A stretch of DNA of 64,000 nt from Trichuris trichiura (lineage: Eukaryota; Nematoda; Enoplea; Trichinellida; Trichuridae), in NCBI GenBank assembly GCA_037903355.1, contig JBAJFE010000016.1:62001-126000 (forward strand). Reading direction: 5' to 3'. A model generated the notes under the pieces. It was not told the origin of the DNA. It saw nothing but the letters and a program-made list of their open reading frames with translations, and ran no database searches. Of this stretch, positions 14,774 through 50,958 are shown piece after piece. A program made the position numbers and the translations under genes. Within the stretch, counting starts at the first letter, position 1. The number at the start of each line of letters is the position of its first letter.

Positions 14774-15022
14774 CCTGCTTATCGTCGACTGCAATGAACT
14801 CTATTCAGTACAGTATGTAGATTGGCAGGCATCTAAGCGTTCCGGTAGTTGAAAGCGGATGAACACCGTGAACTTCTATTCAACTTTGGCATTGTCAACG
14901 AACTGTACATTGTTTACTACTATTGGAAAATAGTAAGCAAGATTTGATTGGCCAACAGTTTCACCATTGAAATTTTGGTGCGGCTCTGGCAAGTGGTGGC
15001 GTGCAGACTGGGACGACAACGC
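14774..15022. other. short intergenic spacer between SNX13 stop and FN3K start
   Basis: 249 bp separate the SNX13 stop codon from the FN3K start on the same (minus) strand. The distance would allow a nematode-style operon, but the sequence gives no direct sign of trans-splicing. No other feature is seen. Confidence 0.35.
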
Positions 15023-18000
15023 CTATGTCGCGTATTTGCGCAATAGCACTGGAATAACTTGATCGACGTTGCGGTTCGGAAAGACTGAGACAATAAGGCG
15101 CTCCAAGAGGACATAGCACAATCTCCTGTTGAGGCATTCATGCTGCAATGCTTCGAAGACCATACATACACCCGCCGTTGTAGAATCATTGCCGATAAAC
15201 AACTTAAACTCGTCTGGAATGGATAAAGTTTATAGTGGGATTTTGAAGAGTAATGTGCCAACCCGGAAGTAAAGATAACGTTTGAGTTCGGGCAACAACG
15301 CGGGTACGCGCTTTGGTACTTTGCGGACGAACCGGTGCCGCTTCGGCAAGCACTCCATTGGGCCACATGGAATTTCTGCGGGAAAAATAGTTCAAGCCCG
15401 AAGTACAAACAAAACCGCCGCGTCGTCACTGCACCTGAACAGTTTAACATAATTGATCACTTGTTCTTCGCTGGTTAGCCAATGGACGTATTCGACAATT
15501 TTGCGATTCAGACTCGAACCATACATGGCGTGGATTAATTGTTGAAGAAACGATACCATGCGACGTCGGATCCATTGATTTTGTTCTTGCAAACCGAATA
15601 TCTCGTCGACAAGGAGCATCAAAATTCGAAGAGGTATACTGTCGGCCGATTCGTAATTCAGGCTAGCTGCCACTCGGCCGCCGAAATTTTCTACCTGAGA
15701 CGGCGTCAGCTCTTGGATCTACAATCATACTCCGCTCAACATGTCCAACTACTCTCTGGTTTTTTGCGCTCCATAAAAATATGGAGAAATTTCAAGATTT
15801 GACCGCGAAGCGATTTTTAAAAAAATAATAATATTGAACGCGTAACTTTTCTTTGCGAGGAGATAAACTCGTGCAGTATAAGCTTTATTTACGCAATGGA
15901 TTTTGTTTTTAAGCTTTTTAAAAAACTCTTTAATAATCGAATGACGCACTTTCGTCCTTCCTTAGCTGCTCAAGTACAAAAAAGCACGTCAGTACTGCTT
16001 AGGCTACTCGAAAGACGTTGTTTACGAGTCAACAGGTAGGTTTACCGTATGCTTTTTGAATTTTTGAATTTACTAACCTGCAAATCAAATAATTCTTAAG
16101 GCGTATGCAGGTTTACCGTATGCTTTTTGAATTTTTGAATTTAGTAACCTGCAAATCAAATAATTTTTAAGGCGTATGTAGGTTTACCGCCAATTCTACA
16201 ACAGAATAATAACATAACTTGATATTAATAATCATAATTATAATAATAGAATATTTTTTATGAGAGTAAGGATAGGATAAAATATAATGGAATTTAAAGG
16301 TCATTCTGCCGCACACAGCAGTACTGCGGGAAGAAAACTAAGTGAAACCATTGTCCTCCCATCGAAGAAGTTACGTTTCTAAAAATAACAATAATACGTT
16401 CGTCTTAATGAAACCTTACATATATTCTTAGTGACTAAAATAATTATACAGCCTTATTAGTTATAAATTCAACGATCAACTTACTCCAAATACGGTCCTC
16501 GTCACTTTGCCAAGGCCATCGCCGACCTTGCAAACACCGTCGATCAATGTATCCGGCATTGATATAACCGCATTGCCGACGAATTTCACACCCGAACGAA
16601 TTGGGTCCACAACGGAGTTCAGCTTAAAAGAATAAATCGAACTTTGAAAGTTTGGATACGAACAGTTGCAATACCTTTTCCACCAACGTACCGCCGTCCC
16701 CGTTGTAGTCCATTCGGCAAAGAAATTCGAGCAGCAAGTTTTCCAAACCTTTGCATCGCTTCAACAACGCCGGATCCAGCAAAGTCTGCAAACGAGCACT
16801 CTTTGCAACGTTACTACGCCAAGCAGAGATGAGACCTAACCTTCAGGTAGGTGTTCAAGGCGCGTTTCCTTCGCTCCAAAAAGCCGTGATGCATATTGTT
16901 GAACGTCTTCTTCGCCGGAAAGCTAATCTTGGCCAGCTGCGGAAACTGCGCAAAAAAAAAATAAAATCAACACCGAAGAAAGGACAAGATGCACACATGG
17001 AAGACTAACCTTACGCTTAATGACGCAATTCAAATTGTAAAAATCTGAATATCGTCGAGTCACTATCCAATGCTTCATGCATTGCCCGCAATGGTCAAAC
17101 TTCTTCACTTCTATGTTGTACACGGCAAAAATGGTCGACTGTTCGTTTCCCATGCCTTAAGAAGTAATTGATTTGCAGGTTAGAAAATTCGAAAATTCAA
17201 AAAAGTGTACGGTAGACTTGTTTACGCGTTAAGAATTAATTGATTCGCAGGTTAAAAAATTCGAAGATTCAAAAAAGCGTACGGTAGACTTGCTTACGCC
17301 TTTAGAATTAATTGATTCGCAGGCGAGTAAATTCAAAAATTCAAAAGGCATACGGTACGCCTACCTATTGTCTTTATATTTGTCTCGTAAACAACGTCTT
17401 TGACGGTAGCCTTAACGATAAGCGATGAAGCAAAGGTGAAACAACAAACATAATATTTTAACAAACCGAATCGACTTCACCGCTGTCGGTTTGGTCACCC
17501 AATACGGACGTGGTTGGCGGGATGGAGAACGGGTTTGTTTCGTCCGATTTATCCTGGGGAAGCAGAAGCTTCAATTCGGCCAATAGTTTGACATAGGCGG
17601 GGCTGCGCTTGAACGATGGATAGAAGCGAATGTCGTTTTCCAAAATTTCGTACGCCTTAAACATAAGATAATGGACTAATCTTGCGCGGGAAAAAGCAAC
17701 TTACTCGCTGTTGCGCTTCGTCGAACCAAAACGAAGGGTGCACTTTGCTTCTGATCATTGCTTGAAGCCGCTTCTTGATGCCTTCGTCTATGTCAACCAA
17801 TCGATCGCTCTGTTAGAGTTTTTAAATTTCAAAAAAAAACGCAAAAATTCGAATTCAGTCTTACTTTGGCCTGAAAATACTGATTGTAAATTTCAAGGGC
17901 AACTTCTCGAGCTGAGGAAATGATCAGCGACTCATTTCTCTTTGTATGCTCGCTGGTCGAACGGCCGGACCGATTAGGAAAACTATTTTTGAAACCCTAT

Positions 18001-20522
18001 TAGTAAGTACGCAAATATTTTAAATTTTGCATAGTGCACCGAAAATTCGCTTGCCTCGACCGTCAGGTACATATCTATATATGTTTTGCCGTCGGTTTGG
18101 CTAAGGTAGTCTGCAATGGAAATAGTTGCGTAATAAAGCAAAAGCAAACTGCATACCAATGAACGAGCACAAGGCCACGTGATTGCAAAGAACAAAAGCT
18201 AAGGACAAGTCGTACATAGCCGCGCAATCCTGCCAACCGTCGCCGGCTTCATCCTAAAATCGCGGGAAATCTAGAAAAGAGGAGGAACAAAGGGAATTGA
18301 ACTATTACCAAGCTTGATTCCGAAGTTTGCAAACGAGACAGTCGTCCTGCAATCAATTTCTGCAGGTAAAACAAGCTGCCCAGCTGCTGCTTGATTAAAC
18401 CGTCTGCAAACGAAAGATATTCGTTTAAAAACAAGTTTGCACACGATCTCATCCTACCATCCGCTCCTCCGGTGTCTTTTGATCTCTGCAATTCAATTTC
18501 TTGCTGCAAACTTTCCATAGTAGCGTTAAGCTCGTCGGCGTCGTCTGTTGCTTCCAGAACAGTTATGAAGTCTTCGTATTTTAATGGTACCGCGAAGAGC
18601 TGCAAAAGAACAAAAGGTCAAACGGAGAATCAAACGCCAAAAACGCGTCTCACCAATGTAGCTACAGTATGACAAATGTAGTCAGGATCGCAGATCAAAT
18701 TTACGGTTGCTCCAATAACCTGCACAGCCAATACATCCTACAGTAGACTTTTTAAAAAACTTCAAATTCAAACGTCAGAAAAAGCTGACCCTCAGAAGCA
18801 GCCGGAAAATATGAGGGCACAAATCTTTTGTTGGCAGTAGGAGGTAGACTAAGACGTCGCCCAGAGAGCGTAAGAATTCTAGAAAAAAGGTAACGGAGCA
18901 ATTTCGATGAAAACAACAACCTCGAACGGGAATAGCAACCGTTTTCTCCTTGTTTGGACATGGAGAGCCGCTTTCGACAAAAGCTGCTTTCCAACTCGTA
19001 TTCCATTTCGAAAAAATACTGCTCAAGAAGTTCGGGGCGGGGTTCGCTGCCGGTCGACGCAATCTTTTCGTATTTTTGCTTTGCCTTGCGAAACAGTCGC
19101 AGATGGGTGGCAAAGTCGTCGATTACGTCGTGAGTCAATACAGTAACCCAGTTGACGTTTTTTAAACTGAAAAAATTAGCATAGGAGCTCAAAGAAGACA
19201 AATAAGCCGGCCGCTTACCCGGCTATTAGCACCCTTAGGGCAGTTATAAAAAGATAGCGAACTGACTTGGTGAATCCATCGTCATTAGTCAGCTTGGAAT
19301 ACCATGACGTAACGTAGTCTCGTAATGTATAGTCGACTATCTGAATAGGGATAACATAAAGGCAAAAAATCAATACTTCAAACGTTATCTATCGATTAAA
19401 ATTTTACGGGGAATAAAGGCGCATTATTCTACGGTATGAAATAAGAGGTTGAAAACCGTACAAGACGTAAAGGACAATTTGAATGGAAACGTAAACAATG
19501 AGCAAAGCAAAAAAAGAAAAAAGATTTTAAATTAAACAGGAGCAATATTTTTACATTACATTCATTAGGTACAAACGCTGCGTCTTAAATGCTGAAGTAA
19601 GGCTTTTTAATCAATATAGTCAAAACGAGCAACTAAAAATCGATAAGCGCCTTTCGCAAAGGATGAAAGATGGCAAATAAAGAAAGAAAAAACGGTTGTG
19701 CCGCTGTACGACTCTTATTCAGTAAACGCTGCTCTAGAAATTTAAATTCAAAATGAAGTGAACCTGAGCATCAAATTACAGTTTTATATTTGCGTGATCA
19801 GAAATTCAATTTTGAAAAATATTAAAAAGAAAAGACTTTTTGAGATCTTAGAAGCAGATTACACCGTCAGATGATACCGTACGACTATGAGCAGTTTGAA
19901 TTGGCTAAGTAGATTAAAATCTAACATTGAAGGATTACTGTATATTATTAATGCAACAAAAAAGCGCAAGAAAAAGCGTTGATCAATGCGTACCTCATTA
20001 ATAAGCTTTTCCACATTTTCAGAGCACGGCAACCTCGCGTTCTTGTCGAAGGTCATCGCCTTTAGCTTTAAAACATTGGAAATAGAGCCTTTTTGCGCTA
20101 CAAGGAAAAGCAGCTTACCTTCGGCAAAATAAACTTCCTCTCGGTGGTCCAGTCGATGGCGTCGAAGTCTTCCAGCAGCATTGGGTAACGAACGTTCCAT
20201 ATGTAGAAAAATAGCCGCAAGAAGCACCTTCACATCGGTCAACAAATTATCCCATGGAAAATAATGGGGATACTTACCCGATAAGGAAGAAGAGAGCGCA
20301 TAATACAATGCAGGTGCACCCGTACAGTCCAAAGCTTTGCAAAGCTAACAAGACGGCTATGAGGGCGCACAATTTTCCATTTTTGAACACCCGGAAAACG
20401 TTGAAACCTATAAACGCAACGGAAAACTTCACCTTAGTTTTTAGGCAGGAAAATCGTGAAAAAAATAGTTGTAAGTTGAAAAAGGCAAATTTTACCATTG
20501 GAAAGGTGAGGAGAGGAAGCAT
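15023..20522 (-). CDS. SNX13: sorting nexin 13 (PXA-RGS-PX-nexin C)
   Basis: Endosome/ER-contact RGS-PX protein. Domains in gene order: an N-terminal membrane segment (about 20280-20400, LCALIAVLLALQSFGLYG), the PXA domain (YTLRDYVTSWYSKL near 19310; VNWVTVLTHDVIDDFATHLR near 19120; EQYFFEMEYELE near 19020), the RGS region (DYLSQTDGKTYIDMYL near 18080; IRFYPSFKRSPAYVKLLAEL near 17600), the PX domain (IFAVYNIEVKKF near 17120, ERRKRALNTYL), a linker (LNSVVDPIRSGVKFVGNAVI, 16500-16620) and the C-terminal nexin domain (SIPLRILMLLVDEIFGL, SMWPNGVLAEAAPVR, LLPDEFKLFIGNDST). It ends at TAG 15023-15025. The first exon and start (20522, or 20498) are uncertain, as is the segment around 19950-20250. 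The order and spacing fit animal SNX13 rather than SNX14 or SNX25. Confidence 0.92.
15997..16196 (+). repeat. left arm of inverted repeat array in SNX13 intron (71-bp units)
   Basis: Two full and one partial direct copies of a 71 bp unit start at 16038, 16109 and 16180 (AGGTTTACCGTATGC, then TTTTTGAATTTTTGAATTTA and AACCTGCAAATC). They are preceded by GACGTTGTTTACGAG (16014-16028). The whole arm occurs in reverse complement at 17160-17415. Confidence 0.9.
17160..17415 (-). repeat. right arm of inverted repeat array in SNX13 intron
   Basis: About three units of the same repeat as at 15997-16196, in the opposite orientation (GATTTGCAGGTTAGAAAATT, TGTACGGTAGACTTG and variants). They end with CTCGTAAACAACGTC (17384-17398), the exact reverse complement of 16014-16028. 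The arm lies in the intron immediately upstream (in gene sense) of the first PX exon. Confidence 0.9.
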
Positions 20523-21972
20523 CCTTAGCGTCTTCCATCACAAACTTTCCATTACGAAGAGTTGATCAAGTTTTTACAATCGAACGCCCTTTAAAAGCGG
20601 ACAGTCACGCAAGCGCGACTGCCTAACAATGGAAAAAGTCTCTTCAATTTGTCCAGTTTTGCCAAGCAGGAGCTGACATGCCACTCGTCCATCATTCAGC
20701 AATTGCACAAACGCAAATGGGAACCCAAATAGGGCACATAAAAACAGGCGTACAAAGTAATTTCGTTACGACGACTTAGGACGCAGATCGGCTGCTTGTC
20801 AATTCCCGAAAAATGGAATAGTGAACTTGTCACGCTGATTTATCGGCTGAAAATCAAAATTAAGCGAGTCACAGCACCGCGGGAACAAATGATTCGCAAG
20901 TTCACTACAGTTCAAATGAATACAATCAATTTGCTCTGCGTATTCTTCACCGGTTGCTGCGTCTGCCACGCATTTGAAGTTACACAGCCGGCTTTGTCAA
21001 CCAGCAGCGTAGACTGTTGAATGTAAACACCCATTTACCTCTCGGTTTAGCCGATCGAATGTAAATAAGACAACATCAACAAAGTTTTTGCGAGTACATA
21101 CAGACCGTTGACGTTTGCAGATACGTGTAAAGCATTACGCTTAGCGATGACAAACTGGACGCGGGCAGTCCCGAGAGCTTTATGCAAAAAATTTACGATT
21201 TTAGCTCTTGACTCGTGAAAGGGTGCATTTAAATGAAAAAAAAATTGTTTTAAGAATCAAAAGATAGATTAATTATCAAACTGCTCAGCTTATTAAAGAT
21301 TAAAAGCAAGCCTAATTACAGAACGGTTCTTTTAAACGATGTTCAGGTGCACTTCTTACTGTACGTAGAAGCCTTTCTTGCGTAACGGCGTTTAGCTCCT
21401 TTTTTAGCTTGTAGCTGCAAAATCTTTAGCAGACATGCCTGTGCTGTCGCTTATTTGCTCCCGTAGCGGTCGTTTGCGAAAGTATTCAAAATCCCATTTC
21501 TAGATATCCTCCAAGTTTTGGACATACACAACGTTGTCAGTTCAGTGACGACTCTTCTCGCTACTGTTGCAGGCTTAATTTCGTCTTTTACTTATCCTTG
21601 TCTGTTTGAAGTTGTTTTGCAAGTTCCCTCTGTTGGCCGCCAGAGTTCTGCGTACTTATTTTGCATAAGTTTTTAATTCCGTGAAGAAACGTAAAAACTA
21701 ACCTTATCTGTCACGCTAGTAATGTTTAAACTAAATTTTTTTCCTATTTATTGTTCCGTGTTTAAGCAATAACGTCGTCATCGTTTTACCGTTTGGTTTT
21801 TTAGATGTTCATGTTGCGGAAGTCCGCATAAGCATGTAGGAAATAAGTTGCAAGAGCTTAGTAGAGACTTTATGTTGAACTAAAAGCATTGGGGATTTAT
21901 TCTTTCAAACTTGCCGCGCTTATTATTTGCGCAAAGCGCTTATGAAGTTAGCCATGTTCATTTTTTCAGAGA
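20523..21972. other. divergent intergenic region between SNX13 and FRY
   Basis: About 1.45 kb between two long divergent genes, presumably holding both promoters. A short frame near 20920-21020 (MNTINLLCVFFTGCCVCHAFE) looks like a signal peptide but has no continuation that I can support. TTTTTTCAG directly precedes the FRY start codon, so FRY has either a 5'-UTR intron or a trans-splice acceptor. Confidence 0.45.
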
Positions 21973-43637
<21,665 letters not shown>

Positions 43638-43896
43638 AAAACCAGCTGCAAACAGTAACCTATTTCAAACCAATGTGATGTGCAGGTTCCATAATTGTCC
43701 TTCGCTACGTTGCTGTTGTTGAAAAGGGCTGCCATAATGCCAAGCATAAATATTGAAATGCGAGAAGCATTTTTGTTGTCGCCATTTTAAATTTGAAATC
43801 GTCACGAGGGAAACTACTAAGCAAACGATCGACAAGTCAGCGTTGCAAATCATCCGAATGGATTTGAATATTAAGTACGGCCGGCAATTGAAGCCG

Positions 43897-45561
<1,665 letters not shown>

Positions 45562-48381
45562 TAGTCCATGCAAACGAAGCGAACAAACACGTTCAAACGA
45601 CCACAATTATACCCATCGTTAGAACGCCTCTAGGCTTTCTTACTGTCAGAAAATCTGGGAAGTCAGGTTCCTACGACAAAAGCAGCTTTGCTATTCGTTA
45701 TATTAAAGTGATTTCATAAGATTTTTCGTTCAGTTGTAGCAAATTTTAAAGGTGACATAAATTAGTAAAGCCAATTCGTTACCACGAATACCTAAGCATA
45801 TGGTCTGTTCGTTTTAAGGGCGTTGTTTGCAAACAAAGAAAAACACGAGGACATTATTTAATAAGCTTTTTTTCAGCAAAATAAACAGTTGTAAGTGGAA
45901 AGAGAAATGTTTCGAGAGCTTTGTAAACTTTCTATTTCGTCGTCAATTAGACCGCTTCTACTTAAACGTCTGCTCGCTTTAAAAAATGCTGAAAATGCTC
46001 GAGAAATGCCTAAACTTCCAATCGAATTACTAAACGAAAAGTTTTGTTAGTTTAATTGATCCCTTTCTTGACTTTACCGTAATCGTGATGACCGAAGGTT
46101 TCATTCCTGCGAATATGCCTTTTTCGTCAAAAATGGAAGTTGCAGACACTAAAAGGCGACTTAAGTTCGAATTTTCTGCACACGTAAGAGTTTGACAATG
46201 ATCTCCGCGTTTACTTAAACCATCTTCAGCCATATTATAAAAGTTTGCCATTTTGATGGATTTTAGCCCTACAAGCCTTCCTTAGGGATAGATGCAGTGT
46301 GACTAACTTATTGGAAAGACATGCGAGAAAAAAGGAAGGAAACAGTGTTTTCAAGAAACCCGTGTTCCGTACAAGCTGGCAGCGAAAACTGGACTTCTCG
46401 AAAACTGTACTTCCTTCCTTTTTTATCTCGTGTTTTTCAACAAAACAGGCGCTCCATACCTCTCCGCAATGAATACCTATGCGGCCGTCACAAGCTATTT
46501 TTAAACTCTAAGATTTGTTGTCATTTTTCTTTATGGTAGTCAGACCACTGTACAGCGTTTAAACGGCACGTTCTCAGTAATAATGTCGCTTAATAGTACT
46601 TACTTCATTGCGCCTACATTTTAATAAACAATTCTACCCGTAAAATATCACGCTACCAAAAGTTTGCATCATTGTAACCTGAGAATCATTAGTATGTTGT
46701 AAAATAGTTTAAATGATTTACAAGCTACAATGACAGTATCAGCGGTGATTATTTCAGTTGACATTTGGAGAAGCCGCTGAGAGGTCGGCTTCTCCAATGG
46801 CTTTTGTAAATCTGCTGTCGCTGATAATTTTAAACTGGTATGACACGTATACACTTACGTTTTGTGCTCACTGCTTCTACTTTTAGAATACAAAGACTTG
46901 AAAAATAATGAATATAATGAATCTATCGTAAAATGCATTCGCTAACGGGCTTCATGATTAATGCATCGCAACTTACGATGAAACGATCTGAAATTTAATG
47001 AAAATGGCGATATTACGAGCAATTTTCACAACGTGCTGAACAATGTTTGCCACAATGAACAATTGAAATTTCGCTTTAAAAATTCGTTGAACACGAGTGT
47101 TGCTTCCGTTGGTTAAGACGTTCACTACACTAAATAAATACTTAGCCCGAAAACTGTGCTTGCGTTTAAGACGAAAAGTAATTTCAGCATTGGCAGCGCG
47201 CGTGCTACTGACGCTGATGTAGAAGTGCCAGCTTGAGAGCAATTACGTTTATTTAGCCAACTGTGTGGCTGTGTACTACGCAGTGCCGCTAACTATGAAA
47301 ATATTTAGAGAAGATTCCTTCAGAGCCGCTTTCTCGCTTTATCTGCGGCTCGACCAACTCCATACTTTGCAATTTAAGAGAAAAATTTAAATGATATAAC
47401 CCATTTTTCCTTTAATAACCAATTCTTTACTTTACGTTCGACGCATATATGACATGTTGGCAACAGAGCTAATGAAATACATAAAATATTAATGGTTTTT
47501 TTAACAAAATGGCCAATCTTTAAAATTAATGCCTCAGATTTTCAAAGATTTTCGGTCTCCTCAAAGAGACAATCAGTTTTGATCAATGGAACCTGAAAAC
47601 CATTAACACAAAAAGTCTGATAAGCAACTGAAATGTGATAGTTCAGTTGCTTTCTGCCGAGATCGTTTACCGCTTAATTTCTCGTAACGGACTTGTGCTC
47701 TATTTGCAGGTAATACCGATGATAAAGCGGTTTGTCTTGTTTCAACCTACCGTAAATGTTAGGACGAACCCACCTCGCAGTTAAGGAAGACGTGGAATTT
47801 TATAAGACCAGATAACATGCTGAACAATATTTTAATTAAGCAATCTGTTAAATTTTTTTGTAATTTTGTGTCCGGTCTGCATTACTGCATGGACTTTTCA
47901 GCCGCAAGAAAATTATTCAGTCAATCTAGACAATTTTTAGCAAAGAAAAGAACAAAATAACCAGAACAAAACGTCGGCACATTCAGGATTCCTTAAATGG
48001 TGTCGTCAGTGACTCCCTTACTGTAGCATAGGGGTGATCAGGTTCTGCTATCTTTTGAAATCAGTAGCAAATCTTTAGTAACCTGTTCCGAAAAATTCAG
48101 CTTACATTTGTAAAACTTAAATGAGTTAAAATATTCTAAAAAATGTTTTTTACAAACAAATCAACTTATGGAAACTGTTATACTGTAGAGCAGAAAATTG
48201 TTCGAACTTAGAAAGCTCACGTGTGATGCTAGAAGGTGTAGCGGTGTATATGTTGCAAAACGTTTTCCCTAACTAATTTGAGAGATAAATGACTTAATTT
48301 TTGTCTGCATTTTCACGTAGCCGGCATTTACCTCCTAAAAGAGATTGAAAGCTGCAAGCGCTTTTATTTTCGAATAGCAAT
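45562..48381. other. gene-poor region upstream of PRPS
   Basis: 2.8 kb with only short frames that have no family likeness or coherent splicing. Recurrent motifs TACNGTA and GCAGGT occur (for example GCAGGTAATACCG near 47708), plus a perfect 10 bp inverted repeat GGAGAAGCCG/CGGCTTCTCC at 46769-46797. PRPS must have its promoter at the left edge. Otherwise I see nothing. Confidence 0.4.
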
Positions 48382-50263
48382 TCAAAGTTTGGGGAAGTCA
48401 CAGCCACCTTTTACAAGCAATGCTTCGTTGCAGAAGTAGTTCTCCCTGTATAGCGCATATATCTTGATGGCTTCTTTTGATTTACCATCTTCCATGTAAT
48501 CGCGCATTACTTCATAACAGTCTCGCCTGTCGGAAAGTTTCCATAGTTCCGTAAAATTCCGTCGCGCCTCCTTAAAAAAATCAGTATCATTGTTAGTTAC
48601 AAACGACTACATATTTCTTGCTTAGCGTGCAGGTAGCAGTGACGGGAGTAAGAAATTTCGTATCCTTTTAAAATTGACAGTAACTAGTAATCAGGTACTA
48701 AGCGTATAGTGCTAGCTGTTGCTTGGCGGTAAGGGCATTAGAGAACTTAAATAATCGTTTAAAACGCTCCAGAATAATTTTGCTCGGGAAGATATTCTAA
48801 AAATAGAAAGCACAACTAAAAATTAGATGAAGTTTAACAGAACGAAAGAACAAAGCATTACGGCGGATTAAGGGCATTCTGCACATTGCGTTAGAAATTA
48901 TTCGTAAGCTTCTGAATAAGCGGTATTTTCCTAAAAAGGAAATCACAGCTGATGACCATTTTAGCGAATTTCCATTTGGAAAACTAAAAGCAGCATACCC
49001 GATGACATATTGAAGAGCGTTGGCTAACATTCTTTTCTTGTGGATCATAGATGGGTTTAAAGTTGCTTCCATTCTCTTTCAAAGGTCGATGAGTGCAATT
49101 CTCTCTGATGCACTCTTCAACCGTATGGTCGTACGAATGCTTTAGGCTGTAATACTTTTCTTCTTCGTCTTCTGTTAGCCTCACTGCGTTCTACTAGCGA
49201 TAATGCATAGAAGCATGAATACTGCCGCCTCGACAAATCTTTTTATGAAATGCATTATTTTGCATGCTACCGTTACTGGACAACTGACAAAAACTCATTC
49301 TGACAACGTTTTTGGACTCAGCTTTGTCTCCTCAACGTACAACAGTAAGGGCAGTACGCCAGAGCGGTATTTTATTAATATTCGGTTTTTTCAGCTGTCA
49401 GCTCACCAGCGTGCATAATTTAACCCTGTAATTTGAGCGGCAAACAAAGAAAAGACACTAACCATTATTCTGTTGAGCTTTTCTTTGACTTTTAACTGCT
49501 ATAAAAAATTTCGTGGTAGGAATGGGATACCTACCGTAGGACAAGTTGCCTACTTTTCCTTTATGACGAAGATGTCGTGAAGGCGCCTAAAAGAAAAGAC
49601 TCCGCTGTTCACGCGGATAAATTGTCATGATGCAAGCCCTATAATTTCAGTAAGATACTTCATGCTACATTACGTGCATTCTTTGAAGACTGCCTCAGCA
49701 ATCGCTTTGCTAGAATTATTTAAAAATTAATTTGCTTAACATGAGTTCTGGTGGGGGCCGATAGCTTTAGCTTGTTCAAACCGAACGTGCAAGTTATTGT
49801 GGCACCTCTGCAATCTTCATAATGGAGATTATGGGTCTCGTTTACTAAAGCCCAAGTAAGCATACAGTAACCAATAACAAAACGCAGGTTGTGTTCCAGA
49901 GAAATCCTATCCATCCTTTTTTGCCTCTACTCACTGGCGTTCCGGCTATTCGGGTAAAGGCAGAACAAGATGGCCGGCGGGTTTTCTTAGCGCCATCTGC
50001 ATTTGGTGTTTACTTTTTTGAATTGCAGCCTTTGCGAGAACTTGAAAAACAACAGTCGCGCACTTTGTTGTAGCTTTAATAATTCAGTGATCATCCTTAG
50101 CACACACAAGATGTGCATTTTAAAAAAGCGGTTACAGAATTGCTTTCAACGTCATTTACTTCAACTTTTATACTTTGATTACCTGCTTCGAACGTCTTCC
50201 TTTGGCTGCCGCCGCTGCGACTAATACTACGAACAGTAATGCAACTGCTGTGAACTTCTTCAT
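48382..50263 (-). CDS. small secreted Cys-containing helical protein, family member A
   Basis: Not a family I recognise. ATG 50263 opens a signal peptide (MKKFTAVALLFVVLVAAAAA), exon 50183-50263. The next exon, 48999-49190, codes NAVRLTEDEEEKYYSLKHSY and EECIRENCTHR. The last, 48382-48570, codes FTELWKLSDRRDCYEVMRDY, SKEAIKIYALYRENYFCNEA and ends GGCDFPKL, TGA. All joins are phase 0 with GT-AG ends, giving about 153 residues. A possible extra exon at 48697-48796 (NIFPSKIILERFKRL) has a length that would shift the frame, so I leave it out. The same layout and motifs (LT..E..KY, C-x4-C, CY..M) recur in the gene at 61531-63746. Probably extracellular and mostly alpha-helical. Confidence 0.7.
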
Positions 50264-50958
50264 TATTAAACGAGTTTGGGGGGCTGTCCTTGTCTTTTAT
50301 TAATTTAGACACGCGAATCGAATGACCGCGCGCATCTGAGCAAATTAATCCAGGCTTAATTGCAATATTGTCATTAGCATAAACAGTATCTAAAAAAAAT
50401 AGAGCGCCGACGCAACTTTGCCTAAGACCGTTTGTGACGTTTAAACAGCGGATTCATTCGAAATTTCCAATACAGAGTTGATTAATAGTTAATACAGCTG
50501 CTAGCAAATGCGAGCATCGTTTCGATGTTCATTTTAATTATTAAAAATTATTTGAGTGATTCACCTGCTCTTAATTAATCGTTGAGATTTGTCCGGATTT
50601 TTGAAAAGTCAAAATTTTACAAGTGCATTATTTCACGACGCCTCTAACAAGGCATAGCTTAATTGCAAGCAAGAAATACGTTCAAGGTTAGTTTTATATC
50701 AAATGCTACAATTATAATGAGTGGATATTTGATTCGTTAAATAGCCGCTGACCATACTGTAGTTTGAAGAAATGCAGGTTCTTTTATAGCTAGCCTGTCC
50801 GCTTTCTTGTTCTGTCCTTACCGAAGTCTAAGATTAAAAGTAGACAGGAAAGAAAACACAGGTCCACTCTAGCAAGACTACGAGCAGATTAGATTTGCAC
50901 TCTGGATTTCCTCAGAACATGGTTACACAAAAATATTTACGAAACCCTGATCAATCAC
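50264..50958. other. upstream flank of the Penelope-like element
   Basis: About 700 bp between the secreted protein gene and the Penelope-like reverse transcriptase. At 50754-50850 there is a piece of the MITE family (TACTGTAG, then GAAATGCAGGTTCTTTTA, then a GTCTAAGATTAAAA core). From about 50850 on the sequence may already belong to the Penelope-like element. Confidence 0.45.

Noticed and set aside
48697..48796. Exon NIFPSKIILERFKRLFKF as part of secreted protein A
   Set aside because: Its 98 nt length would shift the frame and create a stop at the next join. Skipping it keeps phase 0, as in the paralogue. It may be an alternative exon.
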